Assembly (NCBI GenBank): GCA_013399855.1
Contig: VXAY01012530.1
Span: forward strand, 6,129,881 to 6,193,880
Source: Oxyruncus cristatus
Lineage: Eukaryota > Chordata > Aves > Passeriformes > Cotingidae
Direction: 5' to 3'
DNA length: 64,000 nt
Shown here: piece after piece, positions 1 to 18,116 of the stretch
Position numbering within the stretch: position 1 is the first letter of the stretch
Layout: the number at the start of each line of letters is the position of its first letter
Position numbers and translations under genes: made by a program
The notes under the pieces: generated by a model
Databases searched by the model: none
What the model was told of the DNA's origin: nothing
What the model saw: the letters and a program-made list of their open reading frames with translations, nothing else

Positions 1-76
1 AAAAAAACGCAAAAAACCAAACCAAACCAAACAAACAAACAAACAAACAAAAAACACACACACACAAAAAAAATTT
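1..76. repeat. A/C-rich low-complexity tract with CAAA units
   Basis: The sequence is almost entirely A and C, with CCAAA, CAAA and CA runs. It holds a single G at position 9 and then none until about 77. It may extend beyond the left window edge. It belongs to a recurrent class of such tracts in this window (also near 13.8, 24.7, 44.0 and 53.2 kb). Confidence 0.75.
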
Positions 77-2796
77 GCCCATCTGCTTTTTAATTGTAAG
101 CTCTAAAGTGAAACATTATGGAACTTTAAAAGTACATGGGTCATTACTGGACTGAAACTTCTAAATCAACATGTATTTTGTTTCAGATAAAATCCTGTTT
201 CATAGTGTCTAATTGTACTGTAAATACTTGATGACCAATTAGGACTTTTTTCTTGGGTCTGGTCTATTCAGTAGTTTAGGTCAGGAGTTAGACTAATTTT
301 TCCTTTCATTTTCTTTTCCTTGTATTCTTTTTTTCTTCAGTTTTGAAATAGGTATGCTGCTTTAAATTTCCACAATGTACTGGAGAATTTGGCATTTCAT
401 TTATTGGTCCTGCCTCTGCCTTATATATTTAATAACGTAGAAATACATCATATAGTACTTGCTGAAAATATACCTAACAGAAAAATACTAGTTCTTTTTT
501 TTCCCAGCTTTTTCATAAGTCAGGCCGCCTCCTAAAAGAGCACAATGATACACACACATTCCAACCATCAAAGATTTGCTTCCTCACTGCTGAGCCATAG
601 AATGGTAGCTTGAAAACCTCAAACTTCAGAGCCGGAGGAAAGCTCTAGTAGGGCAAAACAGGATAGACCGAAGCACAGAGAACAAGAAATGGGCAGTTTT
701 GTCCAGCCATAGCAATACTGTTTAAAAACATGAAGACCAACAAATTCTAGACATCTCCAAAGCACCTTTTAGGAGTAGTCATTCCTGGATTGCTAGCTCT
801 AGCTGTAGATGTGGTGAGCTATGTGCATTAAGTCGTCATACCTTAGTTAATGAAATCTTTCTGCGCCATATTGAAGGAAACTAGTCTCTAACCTTTATTA
901 TATTCCTGAAACTCCAGAATGTCATTGGGACAACATCACAAGACAATACTCACCTAGTCCAATTTTCAATGTCTAGATACTGCCAGCACTACTGAGCTAT
1001 AAACTATGCCTCATAAAGCTGAAATATTGCTATTAAGAGATCTGTACCTTGATTTTATTTGCCTTGAGAAGGACTCTCTTATACTAGTTGCATGACGACA
1101 GTGCTGTAACATAAATTAAGTATACACTTTAACAGATCCACTGTTTTGTCAAATGTTTAGAAATCATTCCATTAGATAAGGAATGAGTGATCCATGCTCA
1201 GAGCTATTTTGCTCTACAGGTCTGATCCTGTAGTTCTGCATTTCTTGTTCATCTAGGCATAGTTTGTAATAATATGACTTAAAACAGCTCAAATTTTACT
1301 CCAATTTGCAAAGATACATTAGATCATTTGTGATCAGTATGATTCAGAGTCTTATAGTTAAGTGTTTTTCTTAAATTATTGTTATTCAGTAGACTAGTTC
1401 AGCAGCCCTGTGTCACTGCTCCACAGAGCGAAGGATTAGCTTAGTTTTTGTACTTCATTACTAAGAGTTCATAGTTCTTTGCAAAAGTCTCTACTATCAA
1501 AGATTTAACATGCAAGTACACAATCATCTGCTGTAACTCAAGGTCCTAAGCAGGCTGCCTAAATTCTCTTTTTCATCAGTGAAGTGACTCGTTTTTAGAC
1601 TGAAGCTTGTGCAACTTACAATCAGTTGTTTGAGTTAGATTAAATACATCGTCCTATAGATATGAGCATTTCTCTTTGTTGACTATAGAAATTCTACAAG
1701 GAAATCTAAATTTAGATTAGGTAATGCACAACATCTACAACATTAGCGGGGACATTTGGTGATCATGAGTTAAGGTCTTGATTCTTGAAAACATGTCTTT
1801 AAAATAAAGCTCAATTGCATGCATGAGTTTTACTGACTCAAGATGGAATTTTTAAGTAAAGGAAGGAATTTCTTAAAGAAGGATTCTGAAATTTAAGTAA
1901 ATAAGTAATCATATGGCCAAACATGTGGTCTAACCAGTTCTATGGGCAGTTGAGGTAAACCACAGTCTATATTTTTCATAAAAGGTAATCATATCATTTA
2001 GCACATCAGGTTTGGGGGGTTTTAATTGTTATTTCAGATGGCCTCATATGTGCCATAAAGGGCAAATGTAAAAGACAGTGAAGCTATTTTTACTGAATAG
2101 TTCATATTTTTGGGAAAAAGTTTCTACCTTCTTTTTCACCTTATGACTTTAAGAGAGAAAGATACAAGGAAAAACTATTTCATCTGATTTCAGCCTGAAA
2201 TTTTTGAGGTAGCTATCTGCACTGTTTGGGTACGTGTGCATATTCCATGGATTTCAGCTCCTTGGCCTCATTACTGATGCTTCTGGTCAGCTGTCAACTA
2301 AATAAAGGCTACTTTTAAATGGCTGAACTTTATCAGATCCCAGAAGAGGCTCAGGTTTTGTATACATTTAGCAAGAGAGCTTTTGTAATTTCTTACACTG
2401 TCAGACCAAATAATTGATACTGTTTCCAAATTTGTCTTCAAAGCACTTTCCTTTCCAGCAATAATAGTAAGAATATTCAGGGCACAGTCGAAAGTCTCTT
2501 GAAGACTCTGCTGAAATTCCAGCTTATTTCAGCAAGTTTAGTCTTACTTGGTAATCATTATAATTAACTTATAGATGCATAGAGGGAAAAATATACACAG
2601 CTTAAACTTCTAGAGTGGTGCAGTTGACCTCACAGTAATTTACTTGGACAGTTTACTCACCATGGTTGCTGTTTTGGCATTCAAGATTTTAGAATTGGTA
2701 AAAAATACGCATATTGATTCATATGAAAAATCAACAAAAATTATGACACCTTCCTCTTTTTCTAGGCATTAAATACAACTTAAGGAGAAATGTAGA

Positions 2797-3232
2797 TAAT
2801 CGTTAAATCATATGGGTTGAAAAAGATCTTTGATATCACCAAATCCTGCTGTTAACCTAGCATTGCCAATTTCCCCACTAAACCATGTCCCTAAGCACCA
2901 CATCTACACATCTTTTAAATACCTCCAGAGATGCTGTCTCAATCACTTCCCTGGGCAGCTTGTTCCAATGCTTGACAATACTTGCAGTGAAGAATTTTTT
3001 CCTAATATCCATCTTAACCTTCTGATGTGACTTCAAGCCATTTCTCCTTATCCTATCCCTTGTTACTTTGTAGACCCCCACCTCGCTACAATCTCCTTTC
3101 CTGTAGTTGTCAAGAGCCTCCTTTTCTCCAGGCTGAACAACCACAGCTTCCTCAGCCGATCCTTGAGCTCCAGACTTGTGCTCCAGACCCTTCACCAGCT
3201 TTGGTGCCCTTCTCAGGACAAGCTCCACCAAC
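2797..3232 (-). mobile_element. Truncated CR1 LINE fragment, antisense to the gene
   Basis: Read on the minus strand, this encodes a decayed C-terminal tail of the CR1 ORF2 protein (reverse-transcriptase polyprotein). The recognisable order is a LVKGLEHKS block, a DNYRKGDCSEVG block, then DIRKKFF, KHWNKLPREV and SLEVFKRCVDV, ending just before the element's 3' untranslated part. On the + strand the left end (about 2797-2880) matches the CR1 3' terminus, with GGTTGAAAAAGATCTTTGAT-type sequence and a GTTAACCTAGCA segment. The copy is 5'-truncated, as CR1 insertions usually are, and divergent: the block between VGVYK and the FFTAS motif is altered relative to a typical CR1. It cannot be autonomous. 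Boundaries are approximate to about 20 bases. Confidence 0.9.
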
Positions 3233-3717
3233 AGCGTAATTATCTGTGTTTCCATATAGGCTAAGAAAATACATGTGAACTCTTAGAGAAATGTGCAAAA
3301 GTAAACTAACTTAGGGTCTGATTCAGCTCAAATGTAAGCATGCTTACATTTGTGTTTTGCCTATATGTGTCTGTATAGAGGCTGTGTCTTTATGGTGCTC
3401 AATACATTCATCTGGGTATATCCTAGATAGAGGCATTGGTTATTTTTCTCACTTGACCTTAACATGTTCCTCCAAAAAGAGCCTAGTTTTCTGCAGATGT
3501 CTTGAATGCTCTATAGAGGGCACTAATTGACCTCTGACTTCTACAATCCTGAAGAATTATTCAGCTTGACCTAAACTAGGTTACTAAGTTCGGTTAATTT
3601 TGTACCAAGAACTCTGTTGACTGTAATAACAAAAGCACAGTGAACCACCTCATATATATGCAGGTAGGTCCATCCTATTATTATATTCTATAACATTAAA
3701 AATGCTCTTTTTAATAA

Positions 3718-8277
<4,560 letters not shown>

Positions 8278-8575
8278 ATAATTTTCTATTATCACATGTA
8301 CGGAGCTCACATTGGATCATTGATTGTCTACCAAAGAACTACATTAAAACATGAAAAAATTCTCCTTAATCTTACTGGAAACCAGGGAAATTTCTGGCAG
8401 CGCAAGGCACTGGCACTGGCTGGAAATGGAAACGAAGATTTTCAAGTTGTCTTTGAAGGGATAGCTGGAAATGGTCCAAAAGATGGCATAGCACTCGACG
8501 ACCTTACGTTTTCCAAGGAGTGCTTACCATTGCAGGAGTTTTTACCAGCAGAACCCACAAAGCTGCCTCCAACAG
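8278..8575 (+). CDS. MALRD1: MALRD1 coding exon: C-terminal half of MAM domain 1 and Pro-rich linker
   Basis: The exon is 298 bases; it begins in phase 0 after CTTGCTTACAG and ends in phase 1 at CAACAG|GTATGTTC. The peptide opens IIFYYHMYGAHIGSLIVYQ, the beta-strand segment that follows the third MAM cysteine. It continues with LTGNQGNFWQRKAL (the family's GNQG-x-x-W motif) and then FQVVFEGIAGNGPKDGIALD with DLTFSKEC, which supplies the fourth cysteine and closes the domain. An N-glycosylation sequon (NLT) lies in LLNLTGN. After the domain, a short Pro-rich linker (PLQEFLPAEPTKLPPT) leads to the LDLa module in the next exon. The final base, G, pairs with CC of the exon at 28265 to make Ala. 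With the exon at 3806 the coding length is 546 bases, a multiple of three, so this MAM unit could be skipped without changing frame. An apparent Met near the start of the frame (8296) is internal, not a start codon. Confidence 0.92.
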
Positions 8576-11329
8576 GTATGTTCTTGCTATGGACAACCTG
8601 GGTAAGTCTGGAAAGAAGAAATAGCAGCAATGCTTTCATTTCTTTGTCTCTTCTTCAAAAGAGATATAGAATAAAGACATGTAGAAACTAACATGCTCTT
8701 AGGCGATCCATGAAATTCTAATAAAAATATTTTATGAAGTAATTGTTTGGTTACTGATTTAACACTTGTGAATCTGCAGAGCTTCTTGTCTGGTGATGTT
8801 TACTTTGAAAATATCCTGATTAATTCAGTAGGATTTATTTTTGAGTAATTTTAAAATATTGTAAAATAAAGAACTGAATGGGAAAGAGCCAATATGGATA
8901 GTTTGCAATAAGGCCAGCAAGCTTTAATACTTTTGGCTGGTGGGAATTGCTACTGATACTGTTTAGGCACCACATCCATCTTCTTCCTGTGTTGTGTGGT
9001 GCCAGCATTGGTGCAATTATTTGCACGATCCTCACTTACTACTCAAGGGAAATAAGACTCAGCAAACATTTACCAGCAATAATAAAGTTCTGATGGGGAT
9101 GGATCCCAATAACCCCAAGGTAAGAGATACTCATGAAAGCACTGGTGTTGTTCATTACCATTATTTGCTTGGACTCAAATGATGAAGGAGGAACTCTTTT
9201 TGACAGAACAGGACAAATCTGTTTTTCCTCCTTCCACATTTATCACGGAGCTACTCAAATGTAAACCCCTGAAGTGAAATTTGGGAGATGTATTTTGTTC
9301 CTGGGCCTAGTATAAATTTCCTGCATGGCTGCAGAGAGTCATTTTATCTCACTTCTCTGTGTTTCTGATCAATAAAACAAAGTTAATATTTCCCTATGTC
9401 AAAGACTAAGAGGAGAATGAATCATTAATTTATGTGAGTCACTTTGCTTTTTTACTGCTGCTAATGGGTAGCCTTCTCCTTTAGGATATCATTAAGCACT
9501 GCTCAGGCATTGAGAAATAACACTGATGAGACTGCATCAAACCCAAGAAATTACACTGAACTTCATGCACAAGATAAGCAGAAAAGACACCGGCAAAAGT
9601 TCTAGGCATCTCTCTGATAAGATGCCAGTTACAGTCTTAGTATTGTCTTCCTACTTCTGCTAAACAAGTCACGGGAATTTATTGCAAATGAGATTGGTAT
9701 TTTAAAGTTCAGCTTTATGTGAATGTTACCCCAAGAGGAACACTAGTCAAGATTTCTAATTCTTTATTTTTGTTGTATTCAGACTCTATCCTCTTAACGG
9801 TAGATGCAAGTCCCTGTGGCGATGTTAGAAGCTTTGAAAGCTTTGGTTTTGATAGTAAAGGATGTTCCAAAACACTTTTATGGTATATATAATAAAAAAG
9901 CTACTAAAATCTGAGGAAAGAGCCACCAGAGACTGATTTCTTTTTGTATCTCATCTAAGATGTCCTATGTGAACTTTGTAGATTCACAACACTTTGAGGT
10001 AATGGTGTAAATTCATCCTCATGGTGCACTATCTTTTCTATACCAACAAATTTCTCTGGTCCAAGATAAGAGTTTACATGAGCCACTGAGGGATTCAACA
10101 TACAGCTACTGTTTAGCAGTGATATCAGTTTGGATCATTGCTCAAAAAGTGGGCTTACAAACCAGAGTATGAAATCTGCTTCTGCCTACAGAATTGCTCT
10201 GAACAGTGGCAAAATGCATGCTGGAGGTTGTGAAAAGTGCTCTGCGATGCAACTTTTTTAATTAGAACCAACTAGAATGACTGTGATGATCAGCTTCAAA
10301 AATGAGGACTCTTAGACTTATCTGCTTATATGCAGAGACAAAGGAAGGTTTAGCCAAAAGTGAAAGACTTTTATCCATTTCTCAAATTTTTACAAGTTTC
10401 TGAGGATGATGAACATCATGCAGCAGAGATCTGTTCCTTTCTTCTCTCCAGCTAGGGAGAATGTTTGCTGAGAAAGTTGAAATGTTTCCTCTTTAAGATA
10501 GAGATTTGTAGTTTTTGAGGTCTATTTTAATACAATTCCTTTTTAATGTCTTTTTTTTTTTTTAATAATCTTTGTAATGCACAGAGCAAGGGAGAATCTT
10601 CTGAGTCTTATGGAGCAATATCGCTGTGTAAGACAAGTATACTAAGGGGGTCTGTGCTTATTATTTCTGCACATAGAGAAATGGATGTAGACAATGGATT
10701 TTGTGCAGAGACTAAATAGAATTGAGTTACTAATTTCTCCCCTTTGTGACAGACACTCTCACTGTTCAGGAGAATTGTTCCCTGACTCTATATAGACACT
10801 TTGAAGTTCTACACATTACAAAAATTTATATTGAGGTGGTTATTTCTTTCAGAAAAACATGCTCCAAATGTTTACAGGCTGAAAGCAAGCACTGGACAGC
10901 TAGAAAAAAAAACATTTTGAAAGTTAACATTGTCATTTTCTGTAAACTGACAGGTTATTGTAGACTGTCCTCATGTTGCTTAGCAACAGCAAAGCTGAAG
11001 TGGAAAGCCACTGAGAGCCACTTAAATTGCTGGGCCTAAGAAATAATAAACATGATTTTAGGCTGGCCCTTATCAACTTTTCATTGTATGAATAGTGATG
11101 CATGGGGGAACATCAGTTTCTGCTCATGTCCCACAGTCATACTGTGTGTAGGAAAATACAAAGACAGTTTTGTTCTAACAATGCTATTTATACCTGTTGC
11201 TGTGTCTCTGCAGTGGGGTAAGATTCTTGAGTTAGATTCTGCCCTGTGTAAAGGGCTACCTGTATCCACAACGGCCCAGGGACGGACCGTGGGCACACTG
11301 AACTTCATAAAAGTTGTAGTTGTTTCTGT

Positions 11330-11740
11330 ATTGGTTTTGTGTGGCAAGGTTTTGGGGTGGGAGGAGAGCTGCAGGGGTGGCTTCTGTGAGAAGCTGCCAG
11401 AAGTTTCCTTTGTCTCTGATAGCTCCAAGATGGACCTGCTGCTGGCCAGGGCCAAGGCCATCAGTGATGGTGACAGCACCTCTGCATTAACACACTTGAG
11501 AAGGGGAAAAGTTGTTGCACAACAGTAATTGTGAGTGGAGAGAGGAGTGAGAATATGTGAGAGAAACAGCTTTGCTGACACCAAGGTCAGGAGGGAAGAA
11601 GAAGCAAGAGTAGGTGCTCTAGGTGCTGGAGCAGAGATTCCCCATCAGTCTGTGGTGAATACCACGCTGAGGTAGGCTGTCCCCCTGCAGATCATGGAGG
11701 TTAATAGTGGAACAGTTATCCACAAGTTATCCATGAGTCA
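11330..11740 (+). mobile_element. Degraded avian endogenous-retrovirus LTR-like repeat
   Basis: This block is visibly GC-richer than its surroundings. It contains a series of phrases that I recognise from a common interspersed bird LTR: a GGCAAGGTTTTGG start, then GGGGTGGCTTCTGTGAGAAG, a CTCCAAGATGGACC segment, a CCATCAGTGATGGTG segment and GAATATGTGAGAGAAAC, then the repeated 'ctggagcagagattcccc'/'tccccctgcag' units near its 3' end. I believe it is an ERVL-type LTR, but the subfamily name is uncertain and I do not give one. It is in the same orientation as the host gene and 3'-truncated; I see no internal retroviral genes beside it. Any promoter or polyadenylation activity would be inference. 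Boundaries are approximate; divergent flanking sequence from about 11220 may belong to it. Confidence 0.65.
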
Positions 11741-13479
11741 TGTTTTATAGTTGCTTACACAAGAGACATCATGGATTTGGCAACAACTTCCATGTTCTCT
11801 GAATTTGCTTGTCCTTTCTTATTGCCATCCCTTCCCTTCTACAGTGTTGTTACTGACTACAAAAATAACAGATCCCTCCATCAGAGTTTCTGTTCATGTC
11901 TCTGTGCCATTTACCTGAGAATACAACAGCTGCCAAGGGCTGCTGATCAGATTATCAGGCTACAATAAAGAAAAGCTCTTCCCAGAGACTGGAGAACAGT
12001 TATCGGCTTGCTTCAGTTTTGTAGAGAAGACAGTTATTTGCAGCAAATTAAAAGCAAGTCACTGAAGTGTAGCACGTGTCTTTCAGAAGACAGGAATAGT
12101 CACCGAGGATCCCATCAAGGTCCATTTGGTTTGATATCCTCCTGTCTCCACTATGCTGAACATATATGATACTTCCTCCTAATGTTCCTAATATTTCCTT
12201 TTTAGAAGACCTTGTGAACCAAATGTGGTCTTGTATATGTGGTAAACCTTAATGTATTTGCCTTCTGTATAGAGTCTGGTTTCCCTGGGAACACATTTAG
12301 CCCCTTTCTCATTTTTGGCAGCAAGTTGTACAGTTCTGCCACTTGCTGAGAAAGCGACTCCATTTTCACCCTGTCTCCTTTGGCTGAAAATGGTGAACAA
12401 CAGCCAAACACACCTACTCGAGATTGTTCTCCTTGCAGTCGTTGGTCCTTAAGCAACATTATACACCAAAGGAGTTCCAGCTTATTTCTTACATGGAAAC
12501 TATTCCATATGTTTTCCTTTCTCTCACTTTTTAAAAAATCAACTATAATCTTTTGGGATTACAAAATCAGCTCTGTGTAGAACATTTAGGAAATGAGGGA
12601 CCAGTAGAATAATACTGTAACAAAACTATTCTTTCTCTCTTTTTTCTCTTTCCTGATAAATCCTAAAGCCTTGTTTGTTTTGTCCTTTTTGAGCACTGGT
12701 CTTTTTTGTTCCTGGAGCTCTTTCCGTACTCTGCTCTGTCAGTCTTTAGGAGTGGTAATGATAGGATCACACCACCTCTGTGTGAAGACAGATTGTTTTA
12801 TTCTGTGTAACTCAAGATCTCATTTCATTGCCAGTCACTCAGGATGCAATTCTTTTGCTTAACTGTGGCTGTTTTTCTCCATTGTAGTTCTATAAAACAA
12901 CTGACACACCTGTTGGTGTTGGATGTCACAGGGATTCTAGGAAAGCCCAATGTCCTGCAGTGCAAGCTGATGTCAGGAAGGTGGCCCAGTTTATAATTAG
13001 ACATAGGAACAGTCACATTAAGCAACTTGATTTTCATTAAATGCATTTCCTATTATTCATAGTTATTCCTAGCTTATATCACCCTGAATAACTTCATATC
13101 ACTGTCAAGGTTTCTTAACTCATTACTCATGCACTTTCCGTGTGTTTTATAAGTAAGTCTTGCTATGTTTTTCTGTTCTTTGCTTGGTTTTTTTGTTTGT
13201 TTCGGTTAGTGGGGGTGGTTTTTTGTGCCAGACTGATTTTTTATCATTTTAGCACAAAAGTCTAATTCACAAAAAAAAAATTATAATTTATAGAGTTCAG
13301 TCAGAAACATAATTAAAATAAATATAGGCAAAGTAATATAATTATCATAAAATCAGATTTGCCAAAAATATTTTTATTTGAAATTTATTTGAAAAATATT
13401 CCTCAAAAGTCTAGTGTACTCTGAAGGCCAAAGGGTATTGCTTGTATCACTCTTTTGCAGTTATAATTAGATCTATAAA

Positions 13480-13530
13480 AATTTACAGACACATAAATTT
13501 ACAGACACATAAATTTACAGACACATAAAT
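13480..13530. repeat. 16-bp tandem repeat, three copies
   Basis: The unit AATTTACAGACACATA occurs three times in perfect head-to-tail array (13480-13495, 13496-13511, 13512-13527), followed by three bases of a fourth. Perfect identity between copies suggests recent slippage or expansion. It lies in an intron and is likely length-polymorphic. Confidence 0.97.
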
Positions 13531-13779
13531 AGAAATAACCTTGGCAGTTATTGTAACTAATATATAATTACAAGAACAATCATATATTATGCTTCAGTGC
13601 ATAATGTGATCTTATACTGAAAGGAGGAAAAAATATCTTTTTATGGAAAACTAATTGAATAACAAAGCATTTAGAGCTTTCTTTGAAACAGCCAGCATCG
13701 ACCATTGACTGGGAGAACAGCACATGAAACAAATAAAGTAGAATGTCTAAAGCATTTAAAAACAGTTCTAGAAAATGAG

Positions 13780-13872
13780 AAACAAACCAAAAAATGAAAC
13801 TGAAACCAAGCAAAGAGACAAATAAATGTAAAAAAAACCAAAACAACAACAGCAAAAGCCAAAACACAAACC
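13780..13872. repeat. A/C-rich low-complexity tract
   Basis: This is a degenerate run of AAACC, CAAA and ACAAC units with only scattered G and T. It resembles the tracts at the window start and near 24.7, 44.0 and 53.2 kb. It may be a decayed microsatellite. Confidence 0.6.
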
Positions 13873-14924
13873 CATAAACCTCTATAAAGAGGACTCATAA
13901 TTTCTTTTGGAAGATTGGTTATATCTATATAGTTGCCTTAATTGCATGCAGCAGGTTGTGAATTTTTTTCTTCATTAGTATCTGAAGAGAAACAGATGAA
14001 TCTAGAATGAAACTCCATGCAAGTGGCAATTTTCATTTTCTCCTATACAATAATACAAAAAAATTATAATTATAGTCTAGACTTTTAAAACTAAGAAATT
14101 GACAGGTTTAATTTGTTCTCTCTCCTTTCTGGTACAGGACACAATTACCTACTTTTCAGAAAAATGGTGGAAATACTATAGAATATGTAGATTGCTTTAG
14201 TAGCTTGATATAAAGCTACTACTTTTGGATATAAAATAATCATGCATACAGGTGAATTCAATTCAACTTCTACATATATTTTCTGGGTATTATAATGAAA
14301 ATTATCCTTTTATTGATGGTGAAGGAACCATATATATCCTGGATTTTCATGTTGTATTTTCTGATTCTGTGAAGCTTTCTCCAGTTAAATTTCTAGTCTG
14401 TGTGATTGTAATTGCTGTACTTTATCAATTTAAATGGAAATACTGACCTTGCACCACCTTTGTCATTCCACAGTTGTTTGTTGGTAGCTAGGACTTCAAT
14501 CTATCTCCTTTTGTTTTGAGTTCTAGCATTACCAGGTTGTATGAGGATTTGAGAGTAATGTGCCCATCTGCTAAATTATAAAAGAAAATCCCAATTCTTT
14601 GTACTGGTCTAATTTACAAAATAATGACAGAAATTTAGTGCATGTTGTAAATTTAAAGCTAAATTGGTGCTAAAAATATTTTTAAGGATACATTTCTGTC
14701 CATAACCAACTAAAATAATTGAACGTACAATGAAGTACAGATAATTTGCAGACATTTCCCATAATTTATTATCATTTTATGGCAAAGAAACAAATTTTTT
14801 TCCCTAGGCATTCCCAGACCTAATACCTTGAAAGTGACTTAAAGCTCAACAATTCTTTGGATCAACAGTCAGAGCAGAGCCTGGGCTGGGCCCATAACTG
14901 ATTACAATTCTAGAAACTGGACAA

Positions 14925-14968
14925 CAGAATGTGATTAATGTCATCTCAGAACGTGATTAATGTCATCT
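14925..14968. repeat. 22-bp tandem duplication
   Basis: Two adjacent 22-bp copies (14925-14946 and 14947-14968) share the core GTGATTAATGTCATCT. They differ by a single T/C change at the sixth base. There is no sign of function; the array lies in intron. Confidence 0.95.
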
Positions 14969-17900
14969 AAGGTCCTTGGAGGTAGGGCACTGTCAGCACT
15001 TGTTTTTCTGTGTTGCAGAACACTTTCACATGTTCAAAACTTTCCTTAGCTCTTGGGTCTCCACAGACTTGTTTCTGAGCAAGGTGTCCCAGAGCAGACA
15101 TCTAAATAAGAGGTCAGGAGAAACAAATATGCTCAGACATTTCCCTGTGTGTGACATATTCCACATGGAGAGCTGGCCTCTGATTGGGTGAACTGAGAAC
15201 ATGAAAGATCTAGTCCTATTCTGCATTCCAAGAACTAACAAACAAATTACTCTTACTGCAGTGTAATTATTGCTTTTCTTTTTCTCACACATCTAAAAGT
15301 AGAGAAATAATGTTGCAGTACAGGGCATTCTCAAAAATATCACATGTTTTTACCATTAAGTCTTGCAACAGCAAAAATTATCCTAAAAAAAAGTTATATT
15401 TTAAAGTATCTAGTCCTATTTTACTGTTAGTGCAGTACAACTTTGCCGGGCATTTTGAATTGTCTACGCATCCTGGAACAAAGTTTCCAGGTGTGGTTAA
15501 GACTGAAAGCATGTGTGTGCTTCTCTATTCTCCCCGTCTAGCTGTAAGGAAACAAGCTGTAACTTTAATGTTTTTTCAGCACATACTTATCGATAGTCTC
15601 TTCGGACTGTATTTTACTTTTTTAGTTATGATGTTGCATTTTCAGTATGGTATACAGTAGAGAAAAACCACATTGCTTTTCATAAGATATTTGTAAATTT
15701 TATTTGAAAGGTAAGTTTATAGTTTGTGATTTACAAAGGCAATTTGAGGCAATTCACTTCATAGCTTCATTTTCATTCTCTGACTTATTTTGTTCTCAGA
15801 CTTGTCAACAGCATATGACTTCCAAGTAGAATGATACTGGAAGTTCCACAAGATACCTACCTACCACAAAATGTGCCTGGATTCTGTTCAGTGTTAGGAT
15901 AAACAAAGTCAACAAGCAAAGAAGTGGTAAAAAGACTGTTAACTGTCAAAATTTATGAAGCATTCCTGACTGTGGAAGGACCACCATTGTTTTACGCTTA
16001 GGAGTCAGATCACCTCACATGACTCAGATAAGCAGAAGAAATTAAAGAAATAGCAATTAAAAAACCTGCTTTTTTATTATTGGAAACTCCCAGCTATCCA
16101 GAATACAAGCAAAGGTTGTGTCACCGATAATCACAGAAGTTATCCTCCAGAAAAAAATGGTGGGAGGTTGTTGACTGAGGCTGCATGGTCTTCGACAAGC
16201 AGAGAGGGGAAAAAATAGCTGATTTCCCTCTCCAGCTAGACTGGAGAGGGAATATATCAGTGAACTCAAGAAAACAAAGATTCTTTTCTCCACTTTTCTT
16301 TTTAGTAAACACTTCTTCTTTTGAGGAAAGCCCTTACTATTTCTGTGTGGCATTATTAGTTGTCTGAGTAAAAAATAAATTTGAGGGGAAGAAGAGAGAT
16401 AAATCAGAATATCTTTATGGGCATATAATCGTTAGGTAAAGTAAATTCAAATTTTATCAGACTTATCTAAGACTTGAAATATTTAGAGTGGGATTCAGCT
16501 CCAAGTTAAGACTGAAATCAGATGTCAGGTATCTAAGTTGCAGTTATTGTAAATGCTTTTGGTCTTTTGCTGCCAGCCACTTGACATAACTGAATAACAC
16601 GGGAAGTATTCATTGTTTGTGATGCAACAGGGTGTCTAAGAAATCCTGACAGTGCTGACAGATGTATAACAGGAGGTATGGAAAGTATGTGCCTTCGGGT
16701 GGTGGCAAGGACCATGAAGTGCTATGTGTGTGGGCAATCAAATAAAACAGGTTTCTAATTTAGCATAATTTGCAGTCCAGTGATTGTTACCAACCAGAAT
16801 CCCATCAATTTTAAAGGCAACTCGAACACTTAGCTTGCCTACATCTAAGCACACAAGTATATGTCTCTTTGTGAGCTGAATACCATCCAAGTTTTTAGTT
16901 TAGAACTCTTTTAAACTCACTAGGTACCACGAAATAGTTTGATTTTCATCATCTCTTACAGACCTCTTTCTATTGCTGGGTTAGTTAAGATTAGCTTTAC
17001 ATGTGATGGCAGTGCATCATGTCCTCTGTCTGCTTTGAAATATATATTCTTCAGTTTTAGATTAAAGAAGCTCATGCAAAGCAAACGCTTATCTGTAACA
17101 ACTATTAGTGTCTAAATTTGACAGAATGGTTTCTCATTTAACAAATTTCTATTTGATTTTCTTAAAAAAGAGAACTATGACATTGATCAACAGAAATTAA
17201 ATGTGGCTACTTAATAGCCAATTATAAAAAAAAATTCAAAAATATTAAAAAATTATCAAAAATATTAAAAATTAACTATTTGTTTCTTGAGGTTATGAGG
17301 AACACATCCTGTACACCAGACCAGGAGTTATGTCTACTCTGTCCCTCCCAGTGGAGACTGTACTTTTGGCTTTCCCCTACGTATCTAGGGATACAATCCT
17401 AGAGCAAGTACTGACTTCTAATTATCAAACTGTTTGAGACTGTAAATTTGGGAAACATGGCTGAAACAACTCTTCTTGGGACATTTTGACATTTTTCTTA
17501 CTTCTACAGAAAACCCCAACAACACGCACTGAAAGGCTCTGTGCAAGCAGAATGTTTGTTCTAAAGAATTTCCCTACAGAGAAAATGAGTAATGGCTACA
17601 CCAGTCCCCTTTCACGTGACAATATCAATAGCGAGTTATAATTATTCCATGATCATAAACTCAGGAATGGTTTTGATCTTAAGCTTTTAAGTGTACTTGC
17701 TGAGTATTTATAAATCTGAGCACAAATGTTTTAGTGGGATATACAAAACCTAATAGTTAGGATGATAGGTGGCGAGTTACTTTTTCTAGTGATCAGGAAT
17801 AATCAGTAACAGACACAGAAAACAAAAATTCACTATCCAAGTGAGAAAGTATTGTTATTCATAAATTATTTTATAACACGATAACAAATCCTTGATAAAT

Positions 17901-18079
17901 AGTATCTTAAGCTAAAATCTTACCTCTCTCTCTCCATAAGAAGGAAAAGATCCTTTCTATAGCAGAGCTATTACTGTGCTGTTGTGCCAAGCAGGGACAG
18001 AGATAGATTCATACACATCCTACAGTTTACTTCCTTTGGAATCAATTTCTGTGACCCTGCATAGTGACTTTTAGGAGAT

Positions 18080-18116
18080 GTGTATATATATATATATATG
18101 TATATATATGTGTGTG
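18080..18116. repeat. (TA)n/(TG)n microsatellite
   Basis: A TG start is followed by about nine TA steps, a TG interruption, more TA steps and a final TGTGTG. It is intronic and likely polymorphic. Confidence 0.9.

Noticed and set aside
11052..11584. Overlapping open frames of 158 (+) and 167 (-) codons, the longest in the window.
   Set aside because: They overlap the LTR-like, GC-richer stretch, have no recognised domain, and run on both strands at once, as expected from low stop density and not from a gene.
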